Part shown: piece after piece, positions 4,937 to 6,354 of the stretch
How positions within the stretch are numbered: the stretch's first letter is position 1
How the letters are laid out: every line of letters starts with the position of its first letter
Source of the DNA: Candidatus Cloacimonetes bacterium 4572_55
GTDB taxonomy: Bacteria > 4572-55
Direction: 5' to 3'
Assembly (NCBI GenBank): GCA_002084765.1
Contig: NBMB01000088.1
Span: 1-6,354 of the forward strand
DNA: 6,354 nt
Notes under the pieces: generated by a model
The model's database searches: none
Told to the model about the DNA's origin: nothing
Seen by the model: the letters and a program-made list of their open reading frames with translations, nothing else
Translations under genes and position numbers: made by a program

Positions 4937-6354
4937 ATGAAAACCAATATTACCTCAGTTTCTCGATTGGGTAAAGCGATTTCAGGATTAGGGTTGATTT
5001 TACTGCTGTGCGTCAGCACGGCATTCGCTGATGACATTATCAAAGAAGATTTTGAAGATGCGTCCGGTTGGACTATGGTAACCAACGGAACCGCATGGGC
5101 GATTGATGATGACAAAAAACACACCGGCGATAAATCCGCCAACTGTGCGGATGGTGAGTTTACAGATTGTACAACAGGAACATATCTGCCGAACACGGCA
5201 TCAACGATAAGCAAAACATATACCACCGGTTTCACGGCTGACGGGGAGGAGCATCCGATTCGTGATTTTGTCAATTTAAGACTCACCTTTTATTATAAAT
5301 GCACCGGCGATCCTTCATGGGATTACGGGCAGGTTAAAATAAATTCAACCCTTGTCGCTCCGTTGATAGACCACGATCTAAACCCTGCAACCCCTCCTCA
5401 GGTTGTCCCTGATGAAGGCTATGCGTGCAGTGGGAGTTGCCCGGATGAATGGACCAAAGAGGATATCGACATCAGCCAGTTTGACAGAACTGATGAATTT
5501 ATTTTGGAATTTTATTTTCAAAGTGATGCGCGCGCGCCTCATTGTGACGGCTTTTTTGTCGATGATATCGTGGTAACCGGAGACTGGTCCCTGACGGTGC
5601 CGGATCCGCCCACGAATCCCGGCCCCGCAGATGACGAACGTGATGTCCCTCTGGATACCGGTCTGAGTTGGGAAAACCCCGGGGTTCCACATAACAATAC
5701 CGATCAGGTGAAAGTGTTGCTGGATATTGTTACTGATGAGCCTCCGGATCCGCCAACAACGGTGGTTCATGCTTTTTCAGCTTCATCCGATCCGCTGACC
5801 GAGGAGTATAGCCTCAGCAACGCGGTTATCGGCGGCCCGCTTTCCGGCAGTTCCACGTATCAGTGGACTGTCATAACGAAAAACACTTCCAGCGGCGATA
5901 CCGCTCAACGCACCTGGAGCTTTAAAACCGCCTGCTCGGTGGTAACCGCTTTCCCTTGGTTCGAAGGCTTTGAATATGAGTGGGAGGAACAACCCGCGAC
6001 CGCACCCGCGACCGCACCGCGTTGCTGGACGCCGATTGCCGATCCCACAGCGACTCCCCAGCCGACGAACTATTGGGAACCGAATGAAAGCACAGTGCAT
6101 TCGGGAGCATACAGCGCCAAAGGCCCATGGGACAGTGCGGGGGGCATACAGTGGTTGCTGACGCCGGAGATGGATATGGAAGAATCCGGTGAGACGAATC
6201 TGAAATTCTGGCTGAAAGGGTCTCATGCCGGCGGTACGAATTTGTATGTGATGATAGGCGATTCCAAAGCGCCGGCCGATTTGAACGATGATCATTTTAC
6301 GCTTTTAAAATCCTACATTGCCGGCATTAACATGCCTGATAATTGGGAAGCGCA
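4937..6354 (+). CDS. Secreted cleaved-adhesin / choice-of-anchor-J family protein (partial, C-terminus missing)
   Basis: The frame is open from ATG 4937 to the right edge: 472 codons with no stop. Residues 1-31 are a Sec signal peptide with a hydrophobic core and cleavage after AFA; the Cys in the core is not in a lipobox. Residues 34-217 form a choice-of-anchor-J/MAM-like beta-sandwich, from EDFEDASGW through FVNLRLTFYYK to DGFFVDDIVVTGDW. Residues about 222-332 are Fn3-like (PPTNPGPADDERDVPLDTGLSW, then TYQWTVITKN and RTWSFKT). From 334 a cleaved-adhesin-type domain follows: FPWFEGFE, CW, HSGAYSAKG, WLLTPEMDM, LKFWLKGS and LYVMIGD. Related domains occur in surface adhesins and secreted peptidases such as gingipains, but no catalytic domain is visible here. 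It is divergent from the pilin operon. Its role as a surface adhesin is inferred; anchor or sorting domains would lie beyond the window. Confidence 0.88.
   Translation, partial: MKTNITSVSRLGKAISGLGLILLLCVSTAFADDIIKEDFEDASGWTMVTNGTAWAIDDDKKHTGDKSANCADGEFTDCTTGTYLPNTASTISKTYTTGFTADGEEHPIRDFVNLRLTFYYKCTGDPSWDYGQVKINSTLVAPLIDHDLNPATPPQVVPDEGYACSGSCPDEWTKEDIDISQFDRTDEFILEFYFQSDARAPHCDGFFVDDIVVTGDWSLTVPDPPTNPGPADDERDVPLDTGLSWENPGVPHNNTDQVKVLLDIVTDEPPDPPTTVVHAFSASSDPLTEEYSLSNAVIGGPLSGSSTYQWTVITKNTSSGDTAQRTWSFKTACSVVTAFPWFEGFEYEWEEQPATAPATAPRCWTPIADPTATPQPTNYWEPNESTVHSGAYSAKGPWDSAGGIQWLLTPEMDMEESGETNLKFWLKGSHAGGTNLYVMIGDSKAPADLNDDHFTLLKSYIAGINMPDNWEA
5993..6016 (+). repeat. 12-bp tandem repeat encoding PATA-PATA
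   Basis: CCCGCGACCGCA occurs twice in a row inside the adhesin gene and encodes a Pro-Ala-Thr stretch (residues 353-361, PATAPATAP) in a loop near the start of the cleaved-adhesin-type domain. As a multiple of three it keeps the frame and looks like a slippage duplication. Confidence 0.8.

Noticed and set aside
4912-5286. 124-codon open frame on the minus strand
   Set aside because: It is antisense to the start of the adhesin gene and its Ser/Val-rich product has no recognisable family; the plus-strand frame has the strong ribosome site and signal peptide.
5378-5770. 130-codon open frame on the minus strand
   Set aside because: Antisense to the Fn3-like part of the adhesin gene; low-complexity product and no supporting start signals.
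5783-6295. 170-codon open frame on the minus strand
   Set aside because: It lies antisense to the adhesin gene, whose translation shows a signal peptide and recognisable domains; the antisense product is Arg/Pro-rich with no ribosome site or family likeness and reflects the high GC of this segment.

Overview
The window looks like chromosomal DNA from a Gram-negative bacterium with type IV pili. The minor-pilin families, the AT-rich spacers and the large secreted adhesins recall Desulfobacterota (the former Deltaproteobacteria), but this assignment is inference because no rRNA or other marker gene is present.

Layout: two divergent transcription units share a 700-base AT-rich intergenic region (4237-4936). 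Leftward on the minus strand runs a minor-pilin cassette in the order GspH/FimT-type pilin (3733-4236), PilW (3047-3730), PilV (2601-3017) and PilX (1979-2548). A 185-base spacer carrying a 100-bp palindromic, MITE-like repeat follows. Beyond it is a large secreted protein (1793 to position 1) that runs off the left edge. It has a signal peptide, Golvesin-like carbohydrate-binding segments, a bacterial-repeat-like segment and three pre-peptidase C-terminal (PPC) type beta domains. It sits where the tip adhesin gene pilY1 usually follows pilX.

Rightward on the plus strand is a second secreted protein (4937 to the right edge, also incomplete). It has a signal peptide, a choice-of-anchor-J-like domain, an Fn3-like domain and a cleaved-adhesin-type domain. 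A perfect 96-bp tandem duplication precedes it, ending 13 bases before the start codon and carrying one candidate promoter per copy.

The pilin operon is preceded by a near-consensus sigma-54 site (4278-4293) and a perfect 14-bp palindrome about 105 bases upstream of the predicted transcription start, an arrangement typical of enhancer-driven promoters.

Working model (inference): the four minor pilins form a priming and tip complex for a type IV pilus, the downstream multidomain protein is a candidate tip adhesin or other pilus-linked exoprotein, and the divergent gene encodes a further surface adhesin. Neither large protein is complete here, so anchoring domains and any PilY1-type C-terminal propeller cannot be seen.
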